NCBI GenBank assembly: GCA_036272935.1
Contig: DATAXP010000119.1
Coordinates: 1 to 61,532 of the forward strand
Length of the DNA: 61,532 nt
Origin: DATAXP01 sp036272935
GTDB taxonomy: Bacteria > Planctomycetota > Planctomycetia > Pirellulales > PNKZ01
Reading direction: 5' to 3'
The notes under the pieces: generated by a model
What the model was told of the DNA's origin: nothing
Seen by the model: the letters and a program-made list of their open reading frames with translations, nothing else
The model's database searches: none
Translations under genes and position numbers: made by a program
Shown here: positions 53,868 through 61,532 of the stretch, piece after piece
Layout: each line of letters starts with the position of its first letter
Position numbering within the stretch: the first letter of the stretch is position 1

Positions 53868-54323
53868 ATGGGTCGCAATAGGCCACATCCGAGGGGCGGT
53901 TTCACGCTGGTCGAGATTTTGATCGTCGTGACGATCATGGCCATTCTCGCCGGAGCGATCATCCCACAGTTCAGCAACTCGACCAACGACGCCAAGAAAA
54001 GCGCCGCCGCCTACGACCTTAGCTACATGCGGTCGCAAATCCAAACCTATCGCGCGCAGCACGGCGGCTTGCTCCCCAGCCAATCGCTCGTCGAGTTGAT
54101 CAGCCAGACAAACAGCTCCGGCGCGATCGGCAGCGGAACGAGTTATCCCTATGGCCCTTACGCGCCGACGATCCCGGTGAACCCGTACAACGGCATCAAC
54201 ACCGTGGTCGCGCCGGGCTCGATCCCGCCGACTGCCACCGTGAGCGGCGCCGGCTGGCTGTACGACACGGCCAGCGGCAGCTTGTGGCTGAACGACACCA
54301 CGACGCCGTTCGCCTCGCAATAG
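53868..54323 (+). CDS. Type IV pilin-like / pseudopilin protein
   Basis: The 151-residue protein has a prepilin leader (MGRNRPHPRGG) followed by FTLVEILIVVTIMAILAGAI, with the prepilin-peptidase site G|F, Glu5 and a hydrophobic helix. The helix continues as an amphipathic segment (DLSYMRSQIQTYRAQHGGLL), and the globular part is rich in Ser, Thr, Gly and Pro. It resembles major pseudopilins (GspG-like) or planctomycete competence-type pilins. No other secretion or pilus gene is near, so it is an orphan that would work with machinery encoded elsewhere. Confidence 0.87.
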   Translation: MGRNRPHPRGGFTLVEILIVVTIMAILAGAIIPQFSNSTNDAKKSAAAYDLSYMRSQIQTYRAQHGGLLPSQSLVELISQTNSSGAIGSGTSYPYGPYAPTIPVNPYNGINTVVAPGSIPPTATVSGAGWLYDTASGSLWLNDTTTPFASQ

Positions 54324-54369
54324 CGCGCGGGACATATCAACTTAGTCAAGATGCTGCATCGGGGCTGCG

Positions 54370-55728
54370 TCATTTCACCGATGACTTAATGCGAATGCGG
54401 CGATACTCCATCTGGCCGCGGTCCCCTTCCAAGCCGATCGGACCGGTCGCGGGAACTTTCATGTTGTCGGTCAGTAGCTCGCCGCTGCAGGTGGCGTGTG
54501 CCGTTTCCCCTTTCACCGTGACGACCAGCTCGTTCCAGTCTCCTTCCTGGAACCGCTCGAGCTGCTTGTACGGACCGGCCAACAGAAAGTCGCGGCACTG
54601 GAGCTGCGGCTGCCGGATGAACACGCCGCTATCAGCGTTCGGCGTGGCGCGGAACTCGAGCTTGAGCACGAAGTCGGCGTCGAACTCCTTGGTGGTCCAG
54701 AGCGTTTGGACGCGGCGGCCTTCCGATGGCGTCATCACAACCAGTCGTCCGTTGATCGCGCGGTATCGCCCGTCGGGGCTCGCCGTCCGGCCGTCGAACG
54801 TCGCCGCCTCGGTCACTTCAACGAACACGGGGGCATCGGGCTTGGGATTTTTCGGAGTTGGGCGCGGCGGCGTGGGCCGCACACCCCAGCCGGTGAGATC
54901 ATGCCCGTTGAACAAACTGACGAAGCCCGGCTCCGGCACGAAGGTGTCCGGCTCGGTGTCCATGAAGCCGAGCGTCGCGAAGATCGGCCGCAACGCCGCC
55001 GCCCAGCGATCGTAGCCGACCGGGTTGAGATGCAGCAGATCGGGGAACCATTTCGGATTGGCGTCTCCGTTGGGTTCGGCAAACAGCGTCCAGGTATCGA
55101 CCACCGTCACCTGCGGGTCTCCCTTCACCGCCGCATCGAACAGCGCGTTCACGCGATTGATCGTCTCGGCCGGCCGATGCTTCGACGCGGAGCTTGGGAA
55201 GATGCGGCAAAGCACGATCGGCGTTTTCGGATTGTGTGCCTTGATGGCGGTGATGATCTTTTGGAAGTTCCGCGCGATCGCTTCCGGCTCGACCCCGACT
55301 TCGATGTCGTTGGTTCCCATTAGCAACACGATCGCCGACGGATTCAAGGCGAGCACGTCTTCCTGAAGCCGGATCAGCATGCCGCGCGTGGTGTCGCCGC
55401 CGATGCCGCGATTGACGAGCTTCATGCCGGGAAACTTGTCCCGGAATGCCGTGCCCCAGCCCTGCGTGATCGAATCGCCGAGAAACACGACCGCGTGCTG
55501 GTCCTGCTCGATCTGTCGGGACCACTGGCTGCGAGCGTCTTGCCAACGCTTGACGTAAGCATCGTAGCGGCGCAAAGCCCCTTCGCCCGGCAAGCCGCTC
55601 TCGTCGGTGGGCAGCGCCTTCTCGGGCAACAACGGCCCGGCAGTTTGTGCCTGGGCGACGACAACCTGCCACGCCAAGAGCAACACAGCAGGGAGAAGGA
55701 AGCGTTGCACGACAGCGGCTCGATTCAT
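54370..55728 (-). CDS. Secreted SGNH hydrolase fused to a DUF1080 domain
   Basis: This 452-residue exported protein begins with a signal peptide (LLPAVLLLAWQVVVAQA). The SGNH/GDSL esterase part (about 55-245) has block I FLGDSITQGWG with the catalytic Ser, RGIGGDTT, the block III MGTNDIE, and the Asp and His in DLLHLNP. It is joined to a DUF1080 (3-keto-disaccharide hydrolase-type, concanavalin-like) domain from SLFNGHDLTGWGVRP to the end. The fusion suggests removal of acyl groups and cleavage of the same glycan. ATG 55728 opens the signal peptide directly. Confidence 0.9.
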   Translation of the reverse strand: MNRAAVVQRFLLPAVLLLAWQVVVAQAQTAGPLLPEKALPTDESGLPGEGALRRYDAYVKRWQDARSQWSRQIEQDQHAVVFLGDSITQGWGTAFRDKFPGMKLVNRGIGGDTTRGMLIRLQEDVLALNPSAIVLLMGTNDIEVGVEPEAIARNFQKIITAIKAHNPKTPIVLCRIFPSSASKHRPAETINRVNALFDAAVKGDPQVTVVDTWTLFAEPNGDANPKWFPDLLHLNPVGYDRWAAALRPIFATLGFMDTEPDTFVPEPGFVSLFNGHDLTGWGVRPTPPRPTPKNPKPDAPVFVEVTEAATFDGRTASPDGRYRAINGRLVVMTPSEGRRVQTLWTTKEFDADFVLKLEFRATPNADSGVFIRQPQLQCRDFLLAGPYKQLERFQEGDWNELVVTVKGETAHATCSGELLTDNMKVPATGPIGLEGDRGQMEYRRIRIKSSVK

Positions 55729-55814
55729 GACAGGTTCTCGCACGAAGTGTCCAATTCCCGACGGCAGCGAGAACAATCTTGATCCACGACAAGCCGTCCG
55801 GCAACCAGGACGGA

Positions 55815-57212
55815 TTAGTTCCCTCTCTTCGCCTTTTTGGTTGTTTTGCCGGCGGCGCGCTTTGCCTGGCGCCGGGCCTGCTTCGCTTTGGAGTTGTCGC
55901 GAGCAGTCGGCTCGGCCTGCTCGGCGTTCCAGCCGTCGTACAGCTTTTGCAGATCGGCGACGCGCGTCGGCTCGGCGCTGGCCAGGTCGTTCGACTCGGC
56001 GAAGTCGTCCTTAAGATTATACAACTCGGGCTTCCCGCTGCCGGTGTGCGATACCACCAGCTTCCAATCGCCGTCGCGCACGGCCCACTGCTCGCCGAAC
56101 CGCCAGAACATGGTGTCGTGCGGTCGCTCGTCATTCTTGCCGGTCAAATATGGCAGCAGATCGACGCCATCGAGCTTCCACGACGACTCGACCTTTCCGC
56201 CGGCCGCGGTGATGACCGTCGGCAGCACGTCGAGATTCATCACCGGTCGGGTTTCGATCTGGCCGGCGGGAACGGTTCCCTTCCACTGCACGAAGAACGG
56301 CACGCGCGGTCCGCCTTCGAACGTCATGGTCTTGAAGCCGCGGAGTCCGCCGTTCTGCGAGGTGGTGGTGGCGGTGGGTCCGCCGTTGTCGCCGATGAAG
56401 AACACGGTCGTGTTTTCTTCCTGGCCGAGGTCGCGAATCTTGCCGAGCACCTGGCCGATGGCATCGTCCATGGCCGACATCATCGCAGCGAACGTGCGGC
56501 GCTTTGCATCGGCGATGTTCGGAAAACGGTCGAGATACTTTTCGGGCGCTTGCAGCGGGGCGTGCTGCGCGTTGAACGGCAGGTACAGGAACCACGGCTT
56601 GTCGTGATTGCGGCTGAGCCAATCGACGGCGCGCTCGGCGTATTTATCGGTGGTGTAGAAATCGTCGTCGTCGATCTTTTGGATATCCTCTGACCGGCGC
56701 GAATCGACAAAGTTCGTCGGATGATAGAACGGCGTGTTGCCCAACGTGCCGTAGAACTCGTCGAAGCCCCGATAAGTTGGGTAATAATCTTTCGAGGCGT
56801 TGCCTCCCAGGTGCCATTTGCCGACGATGCATGTGGCGTAACCTAGCTCCTTCAAGCGCTGTGGAAGCGGCGTTTCCTTGAGCGACAAGCCACTGTGCTG
56901 CGCGACGGCATTGAACTCGTGGCCGAAGCGCGTCGGATAACGGCCGGTCATCAGGCCGGCACGCGACGGGCTGCAATACGTGGCCGCCACGTACCCTTGA
57001 GTGAAGCGGATGCCGCCCGTTGCAATCGAATCGATGTTCGGCGTCGGAATGTCTTTGCACCCTTGCACGCCGGTTTCGCCCCAACCCAGGTCGTCGGCGT
57101 AAATGATCAGGACATTCGGCTTCGCGGCTGCATGGGATGGCGAGGGAAGGCTCGCTAGTGCGGTCACAACCATCAACAGGGCGGCGTGTCCCGCGACGCG
57201 GCGATACGACAT
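55815..57212 (-). CDS. Secreted sulfatase (FGly-dependent), Lys-rich tail
   Basis: The protein has about 465 residues from ATG 57212, giving a signal peptide that ends near SHA. The signature TYCSPSRAGLMTGRYP contains CSPSR, the formylglycine motif. Metal ligands lie in LIIYADDLGWGE and FFIGDNGGPT, and KWHLGG is present. The last 25 residues are very rich in Lys, Arg and Ala (KQARRQAKRAAGKTTKKAK). Such a basic tail is unusual for an exported enzyme and may hold it to the anionic polysaccharide or cell surface. It lies upstream of the SGNH-DUF1080 gene on the same strand and may be co-transcribed with it. Confidence 0.92.
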   Translation of the reverse strand: MSYRRVAGHAALLMVVTALASLPSPSHAAAKPNVLIIYADDLGWGETGVQGCKDIPTPNIDSIATGGIRFTQGYVAATYCSPSRAGLMTGRYPTRFGHEFNAVAQHSGLSLKETPLPQRLKELGYATCIVGKWHLGGNASKDYYPTYRGFDEFYGTLGNTPFYHPTNFVDSRRSEDIQKIDDDDFYTTDKYAERAVDWLSRNHDKPWFLYLPFNAQHAPLQAPEKYLDRFPNIADAKRRTFAAMMSAMDDAIGQVLGKIRDLGQEENTTVFFIGDNGGPTATTTSQNGGLRGFKTMTFEGGPRVPFFVQWKGTVPAGQIETRPVMNLDVLPTVITAAGGKVESSWKLDGVDLLPYLTGKNDERPHDTMFWRFGEQWAVRDGDWKLVVSHTGSGKPELYNLKDDFAESNDLASAEPTRVADLQKLYDGWNAEQAEPTARDNSKAKQARRQAKRAAGKTTKKAKRGN

Positions 57213-57545
57213 GGCTAATACTCCCCAATCGAACAGAGAAGCGGCAACGAGACGACGACCGTGCAGACAAGACGATCGAGCTGGCCGGATTATTTTGTCG
57301 CCGGCGTTGACTTGCACGGCGGGCATCACGTTCCGACGCGGTCTGGCGAGCGCTGGTCGTTGTTGAAGCACTCCAGTTCGCAGTCGCTGAGGCGCGGCGC
57401 AGGAAATGGCGGCTCTCTGCGACTGCCGCCACCGATCTCAGCAGCCGCCGCTACGACAAGCTGAAAGCACGGCTCGACAACAGCGGCCTCGGCGATCCAG
57501 CGCAAATAGTCGGCAACTCACTGCGCCGGTAAATGTAACGCATAC

Positions 57546-57574
57546 TTGACATCACGTAATGTCACGTATACATT
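57546..57574 (+). promoter_or_regulatory. Sigma-70 promoter of the DUF2178-XRE pair
   Basis: TTGACA (57546-57551), a spacer of exactly 17 bases, then TACATT (57569-57574). The -35 box is perfect and the -10 box matches at four of six positions. It is oriented towards the membrane-protein gene, whose ATG lies 53 bases further on. Confidence 0.65.
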
Positions 57575-57576
57575 AC
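57556..57576. promoter_or_regulatory. Operator-like palindrome overlapping the promoter
   Basis: GTAATGT and ACATTAC are perfect 7-base inverted arms with a 7-base spacer, covering the spacer and -10 box. A second inverted pair, GACAT/ATGTC (57548-57563), overlaps the -35 box. Such placement fits repression by the XRE protein encoded in the same operon. Confidence 0.55.
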
Positions 57577-57627
57577 ATCACACTGGGCATTTGAATCGCA
57601 TTTCACCGTGCTGTGGGGGTTGATGCA

Positions 57628-58041
57628 ATGAACGCTCTGGAGCGTGTCGCGTGGTGGAACCTGTTCTGGGTAGTGCTCGCATCGGTCGCGGTCGCCGCGT
57701 CGTGGCCTTGGTTAGGGTTGGTGGCGTTGAGTTTCTTCGGACTGATGGGCTTCGCGGGATTTAGCGCGCTGTTCCTGCGCCGTCCTGGGTTTCGTGCCCC
57801 ACTCGACGAGCGAGATCATGCCATTGGCCGGGCGGCGCTGAATGCTTCGATGCGCGTGGTCTATGTGTTCTTTGTTTTCGGCTTTGTGTGGGTCATGCTC
57901 ACGTTCGGCGGTGGTCCCACGGTGCCGGGCAAGTGGATCAACCTGATGGCGTGGAGCGGTTTCGCCTTGGTGATTGCCGTTCAGTCGCTGGTGACGCTGT
58001 GGCATTACCGCCAGGATCATCGCCATGCCGCATCGTCCTGA
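57628..58041 (+). CDS. Small membrane protein, DUF2178-like
   Basis: This 137-residue protein has four hydrophobic helices in two pairs. Between them is LDERDHAIGRAALNAS, a conserved cytoplasmic loop typical of DUF2178-type proteins (DERD motif). These are often found next to a small XRE regulator, as here, where the next gene begins 17 bases before the stop codon of this one. The function of the family is unknown; a link to stress or membrane sensing is a guess. ATG 57628 is preferred to GTG 57613 because it gives the compact family start. Confidence 0.75.
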   Translation: MNALERVAWWNLFWVVLASVAVAASWPWLGLVALSFFGLMGFAGFSALFLRRPGFRAPLDERDHAIGRAALNASMRVVYVFFVFGFVWVMLTFGGGPTVPGKWINLMAWSGFALVIAVQSLVTLWHYRQDHRHAASS

Positions 58042-58246
58042 GGGAACGCTGGCCAACCGCATTCGCGACCTGCGCAGCGAGAATGGCCGGCTGACCCAAG
58101 AACAACTCGCGGAGCGCGCTCAAGTGACCCGGCAGACGATCATCGCCGTCGAGGCCGGCCGCTACGTGCCGTCGCTGATTCTTGCGATGCGCATCGCGCG
58201 GGCGCTGAAACACTCGGTCGAAGAAGTGTTCTGCCTGGACGATTAG
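58025..58246 (+). CDS. XRE-family small transcriptional regulator
   Basis: The 73-residue protein is a single helix-turn-helix domain of the YozG/Xre type. RIRDLRSENGRLTQEQLAERAQVTRQTI contains helices 1-3, and VEAGRYVPSLILAMRIARAL with VEEVFCLD finishes the fold. It should bind a short palindrome, probably the one in its own operon promoter (57556-57576), and so autoregulate. It overlaps the membrane-protein gene by 17 bases, which implies co-expression. It overlaps the convergent PQQ-protein gene by 4 bases. Confidence 0.9.
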   Translation: MPHRPEGTLANRIRDLRSENGRLTQEQLAERAQVTRQTIIAVEAGRYVPSLILAMRIARALKHSVEEVFCLDD

Positions 58247-60048
58247 CGCGGCGTGGACTCGCCGCCGGCCGTCACATCGTAGCAGGCGATCTCTTCGTCG
58301 TTGCGGACATACAGCCGGCCGTGGGCGACGACCGGATGGTTCCAGGTCTTGCCTTGGATCGCTTGGAAACGACCAAGTTCTTCAAGCCGCTCGGGCTGCG
58401 CGGCCACAAGCACCGCTTCGCCCGTCTCGCTGATCACCAGCAGCAACCGTTGATCGACAAGCAGCAGCACCTGGCCGTGCCCGTAGCGTCCCCCTTTCCA
58501 GCGCCGCTTGCCGCTCTCAAGATCAACGCAGCCGAACACCGCGTCGTCGAACCCATACAAGAAACCGTCGAGGACGACGAAATCGTTATAGGCTGGCTTC
58601 ATCGCCTTGGATCGCCACAGCTCGGCCGGGTTGGACTGGTCCTTGGCTGCCACGTCGACCAGCACCAGCCCCAAGTCTTCCGAGCCAATGAGAATACCGC
58701 GGTCGATTTGGCGCGGCTGCACCGCGCGCCAGATGCCTTGCTTGGCCGCTGCAAACTCCCAGGCAAGTTTGCCCGAGGCGGCTTCGACAGCCACCAAGCC
58801 GCGATCGCTAAGCAGGGTCACTTCTGTCACGCCGTTGCGCACAATCTTCTGTGGCGAACTGTAGCTGATCGCTCCGGTGGGGACCGACCACATCGGCTCG
58901 CCCGTCGCCGCATCGTAGGCGAGCATCCCCTTGTCGTTTTCGCCGCCGGCGTACACCACCACCACACCGTCGGTCACCAGGGGCGAACTCGAAAAGCCCC
59001 ACATCGGCAACGGCGCGCCCGATTCGTTGGCAATGTTTCGCGACCAGCGGAGCTTGCCGCTGGCGGCGTCGAGGCAGTTCAAGACGCCAGTCGCCCCCAG
59101 CGAGTAGATGGCACCGTCGGCGAACGTCGGCGTCGAGCGCGGCCCCGCCCCCGCTTGCCCGTCGGAGAATCGTGTTGTGTCGGCGTGGCTCCAGATCTCG
59201 CGGCCCGTCGCTGCGTCGAGGCACACCAGCACTTCCTCCTCGCCGCGCTGCTCCTGGGTGAACAATCGGCCGTCAACGATGAGCACGCTCGACCAGGCTG
59301 GACCGACGCGCTGCCGCCAGACCAGCTTCGGCGCCGCGGTGTTCCAATCGGTGGCGATCGTCACGCCGCGCAGCTCACCTTGCCGCAGCGGTCCGCGGAA
59401 TTCCGCCCAATCACCGGGCCGCAGCTCGATGCCATCGACCTTCGGTGACGTTGCCGCCGGTGTGTTCGTCTTGGCGTCGGCGCGCTCGGCCAGATACACC
59501 TGCTCGGCCGAGCGAGTCCAGCGCAGGCGAATGTTCGCTCCGCCGGTACCGGTGACCCCGTCCATCGTCACCACGCAGAACAGCCCCCACGCGCCTGTCA
59601 CCGCGACGACCGTGCCCCACCGCCGCGCCTCGGCCGACATCCGCCGCGCCACAGCCAGCCAAAGGCACCACGCCGTCAAGGTCACCGGCAGCGCGATGAA
59701 CACCAACCCCATCGGCCCGAACGAACGATCGCAGAGGAATCCGGCGGTCACGCCCGCAATCGCCCACAGCGACCATAACATTGCCCGCTCGCCGAAGCGG
59801 ACCGTGCGATTCGTGAACCACCACGCTGTGACGAGCAACAGCAGCACAGCATTCGCGGCCATGCGCGACATGAACCGCGCGTAAATCGGCAGTTCGAGCA
59901 CCTGGGTTGCGGCGTAGAACGCCCAATAGGCGAAGACAAGCACCACACCCGGCCACATCCGCAGGGCGCAATGAGGGGGCGGCGTTTTCACCCGGACACA
60001 TTCCGGCACGGAATCGATCACATCGGCAATGGACATGGCAACGCTCAC
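58243..60048 (-). CDS. PQQ-like beta-propeller protein with N-terminal membrane domain
   Basis: The 601-residue protein has four or five membrane helices in residues 30-160 (for example MLWSLWAIAGVTAGFLC). They are followed by a periplasmic eight-bladed-type propeller of PQQ repeats, seen as LVCLDAATGREIWS, LNCLDAASGKLRWS, LAYDAATGEPMWS and VAVEAASGKLAWE. The residues for PQQ dehydrogenase activity are not apparent, and such proteins in planctomycetes are usually taken as structural or assembly (BamB-like) factors. Motifs WAEFRGPLRQGELRGV and WSSVLIVDGRLFTQEQRGEE are typical of the planctomycete branch. It is convergent with the XRE gene. Confidence 0.88.
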   Translation of the reverse strand: MSVAMSIADVIDSVPECVRVKTPPPHCALRMWPGVVLVFAYWAFYAATQVLELPIYARFMSRMAANAVLLLLVTAWWFTNRTVRFGERAMLWSLWAIAGVTAGFLCDRSFGPMGLVFIALPVTLTAWCLWLAVARRMSAEARRWGTVVAVTGAWGLFCVVTMDGVTGTGGANIRLRWTRSAEQVYLAERADAKTNTPAATSPKVDGIELRPGDWAEFRGPLRQGELRGVTIATDWNTAAPKLVWRQRVGPAWSSVLIVDGRLFTQEQRGEEEVLVCLDAATGREIWSHADTTRFSDGQAGAGPRSTPTFADGAIYSLGATGVLNCLDAASGKLRWSRNIANESGAPLPMWGFSSSPLVTDGVVVVYAGGENDKGMLAYDAATGEPMWSVPTGAISYSSPQKIVRNGVTEVTLLSDRGLVAVEAASGKLAWEFAAAKQGIWRAVQPRQIDRGILIGSEDLGLVLVDVAAKDQSNPAELWRSKAMKPAYNDFVVLDGFLYGFDDAVFGCVDLESGKRRWKGGRYGHGQVLLLVDQRLLLVISETGEAVLVAAQPERLEELGRFQAIQGKTWNHPVVAHGRLYVRNDEEIACYDVTAGGESTPR

Positions 60049-60346
60049 TGGAAAGAAGGACGACGGTGGTCCAACCTACTCGCGCAACGTGCAAGGCTCA
60101 AAGAGCAATTCCGCGGTGCTAGCGTGCCGTATTACAACACCAAGAGAAAAACATACGCTTGAGACGAGACGTTGCGGCGGCGATCGTCGTAAGTCGTTAC
60201 GTTGCGGTGTAACTTCCAGTCGGAGGGCGCATTTTAGCGTCGAATACGCGATTTTTCGTCGCGGCTGTGCGATCCGCTGGTAGAAGGAAATCATTCCCGC
60301 CTGTTAGAGTTTCCCGCCTAGGTTCGAGTGCCGGCCGATTGAGTCA
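60049..60346. other. Intergenic region, divergent promoters expected
   Basis: 298 bases between divergent genes. It is more AT-rich than coding DNA in parts, and no motif could be assigned. Confidence 0.35.
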
Positions 60347-61430
60347 TTGAAATTGTTGATGGGGCAGATCGGCCGAATGCTGGTGGTTGTGGTTGTCGTC
60401 GTGTTTACGGCTCGCGCGGTGCCTGCGCAGACCACGACGCTCAGCTCGTCGGCGACCTACGACGGCTCGATCGCACCGTTCGGCGACACGCAGTCGCCGG
60501 GCATTTTGGTGATCGACGGCTCGGGCTCGCCGGTGCTCACGCTCACCAACAATGCCACCACGAGCGGCGTGCAGGGACTCTACCTGGGCACGACGAGCGG
60601 CAGATCGGGCGGCCTCGATATCTACGGTAGCAGCCTGTTCACCAACCTGGGCGATGCCTCGCTAGGGGCGGTCGCGGGGGGCACCGGCTCGGCGGTGAGC
60701 AGCGGCAGCGCCTGGAACGACAGTGGCAACCTGTACCTCGGTGGCACCAACGGCGGACCGCCGGCACTGGGTCGCTCACGGTCATCGACAGTGGAACACT
60801 AACAGTTGGCGGCACGTTGAAGATCGATACCGGTGGCATGCTTGCGCTGGGGCTTGGCGGAGTGATCGTCACGACCAACTTCGACGCCAGCACCGGCACG
60901 TTCAACTTCACCGGCGATGCACTTACCGTCAACGGCGGTACTTACACGTCTGCCGGAACGCTTGCCGTCGAGGGGAACAACTCGCCGCAGTTCGTGCTCA
61001 CGAACGGGGCGATCGCAAGCGGAGTCAGCGCGGTGGTGGTTGAGACGCAATCCAGCGGCTTATCGATCCTCAATGGCGCTACCCTGTCGCAAAGCGGCAC
61101 CGCTACGTCAGCGGCGGCACGCTCACCGTCAGCGGCGGAACCGACACGCAAACGGCCGGACCGCTGGCCATTAACGGCGCCAACGTTCCCACATTGGTGC
61201 TGGCCGGCGGCGCGACGATGAGCGGAGTCGCGGCACTCACGATTGGCGGCACGTCGGGTGCGTTCCACGATACGTCGAGCTCGCGCGGGGTCGGCCGGAC
61301 CGCCAGTCTCGCGCTGGCTGTGCAGAGCGGTGGTGTGGCGACGATCGACGGCTTGCTGCAAATGACTGCCGGCGGCACGCTCTCGCTCGGCAGCAGTGGG
61401 GCGGAGCGATCCTTGGGCCATGCAGCATAG
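60347..61430 (+). pseudogene. Frameshifted secreted repeat protein (autotransporter / PEP-CTERM-like passenger)
   Basis: The start encodes a signal peptide (GRMLVVVVVVVFTARAVPA) followed by Gly/Ser/Thr-rich beta-helix-like sequence. The frame breaks near 60750-60765, where GTGSLTVIDSGTLTVGG continues one base out of phase, and again near 61105, where YVSGGTLTVSGGTDT continues in the third frame. Each break is explained by the loss of one base in a GC-rich run. Translation in the last frame ends at 61430 without a PEP-CTERM or barrel domain. It is either a decayed gene or one with two sequencing errors. Such repeats are common in planctomycete surface proteins. Confidence 0.7.
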
Positions 61431-61465
61431 GCGCCGCAAGCGGGGTTCACTAGAGTCTCGTCCCC

Positions 61466-61532
61466 ATGCTCTCTCTTTTGATCCAGCGATTGTCGATCGT
61501 CAACCGGCGCGAGCCGTCGCGCCCGGCTGCGC
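61466..61532 (+). CDS. Possible start of a gene cut by the window end
   Basis: An ATG at 61466 opens 22 codons without a stop up to the window edge (MLSLLIQRLSIVNRREPSR). There is no clear ribosome-binding site, and the fragment is too short to identify. It is listed only so that the edge is not read as empty. Confidence 0.2.
   Translation, partial: MLSLLIQRLSIVNRREPSRPAA

Larger units (their letters stand above)
57213..57627. other. Intergenic region with a possible gene remnant and the 57546 promoter
   Basis: On the plus strand, a frame ending in TAA at 57530-57532 reads ALQFAVAEARRRKWRLS and further on RRYDKLKARLDNSG. It could be the C-terminal stump of a lost protein, but it has no start. 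Next come the promoter and operator at 57546-57576. Nothing else was recognised. Confidence 0.4.

Overview
This window is chromosomal DNA from a planctomycete, probably of the Pirellulales type. The evidence is the gene content. A PSCyt1/DUF1549/DUF1553 protein sits next to a DUF1501 protein (49032-53732). There are two secreted sulfatases, an SGNH-DUF1080 fusion, a PQQ-type propeller protein with membrane helices, a giant surface protein with an LEPR-XLL-like N-terminal tag, and several small proteins of planctomycete type. The DNA is GC-rich with strong GC3 bias, which produces long spurious antisense ORFs. No rRNA, tRNA or CRISPR array was seen.

Layout. 1-1160: an ISAs1-type insertion element whose left end lies outside the window. 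1189-7840: housekeeping genes, including a divergent VWA protein / peptide deformylase pair, def followed by fmt, a DMT transporter coupled to a zinc-ribbon membrane protein, and an S1-domain protein. 7863-38635: a very large exopolysaccharide (EPS) locus. 38963-39697: scpA. 39974-41467: a sulfatase. 41718-48414: an RND efflux system (adaptor, pump, outer-membrane factor). 49032-57212: planctomycete catabolic and secreted genes, including a pseudopilin. 57628-58246: a DUF2178-like membrane protein with an XRE regulator. 58243-60048: the PQQ-propeller protein. 60347-61430: a frameshifted surface-protein gene.

The EPS locus is the centre of interest. It has what a Wzx/Wzy pathway needs: an initiating undecaprenyl-phosphate sugar-phosphate transferase (28455), seven other glycosyltransferases or glycosyltransferase-like proteins, a flippase (9386), a Wzy/ligase-like polymerase (13595), a Wzz/BY-kinase-like co-polymerase whose kinase motifs have decayed (15074) and an OPX lipoprotein (38635). 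Tailoring genes include an O-acetyltransferase, a fused Gfo/Idh/MocA-epimerase and a stand-alone A-PCP-TE module whose specificity code reads as glycine. Two paralogous putative glycosidases, one a soluble secreted protein and one the head of a 1581-residue surface adhesin, lie 18 kb apart in the locus.

Inside the locus is an NtrC-class sigma-54 activator (11712-13139). I found four good -24/-12 (GG-N10-GC) sites, each just upstream of a separate EPS transcription unit: 11049-11063 on the minus strand, and 13183-13197, 25869-25884 and 28388-28403 on the plus strand. Two weaker candidates precede the adhesin and the NRPS-like gene. The inference is that one response regulator switches on the whole multi-operon locus through RpoN. 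This wiring, together with the glycosidase pair and the glycine module, is the best candidate here for an undescribed system. None of it could be tested by computation here.
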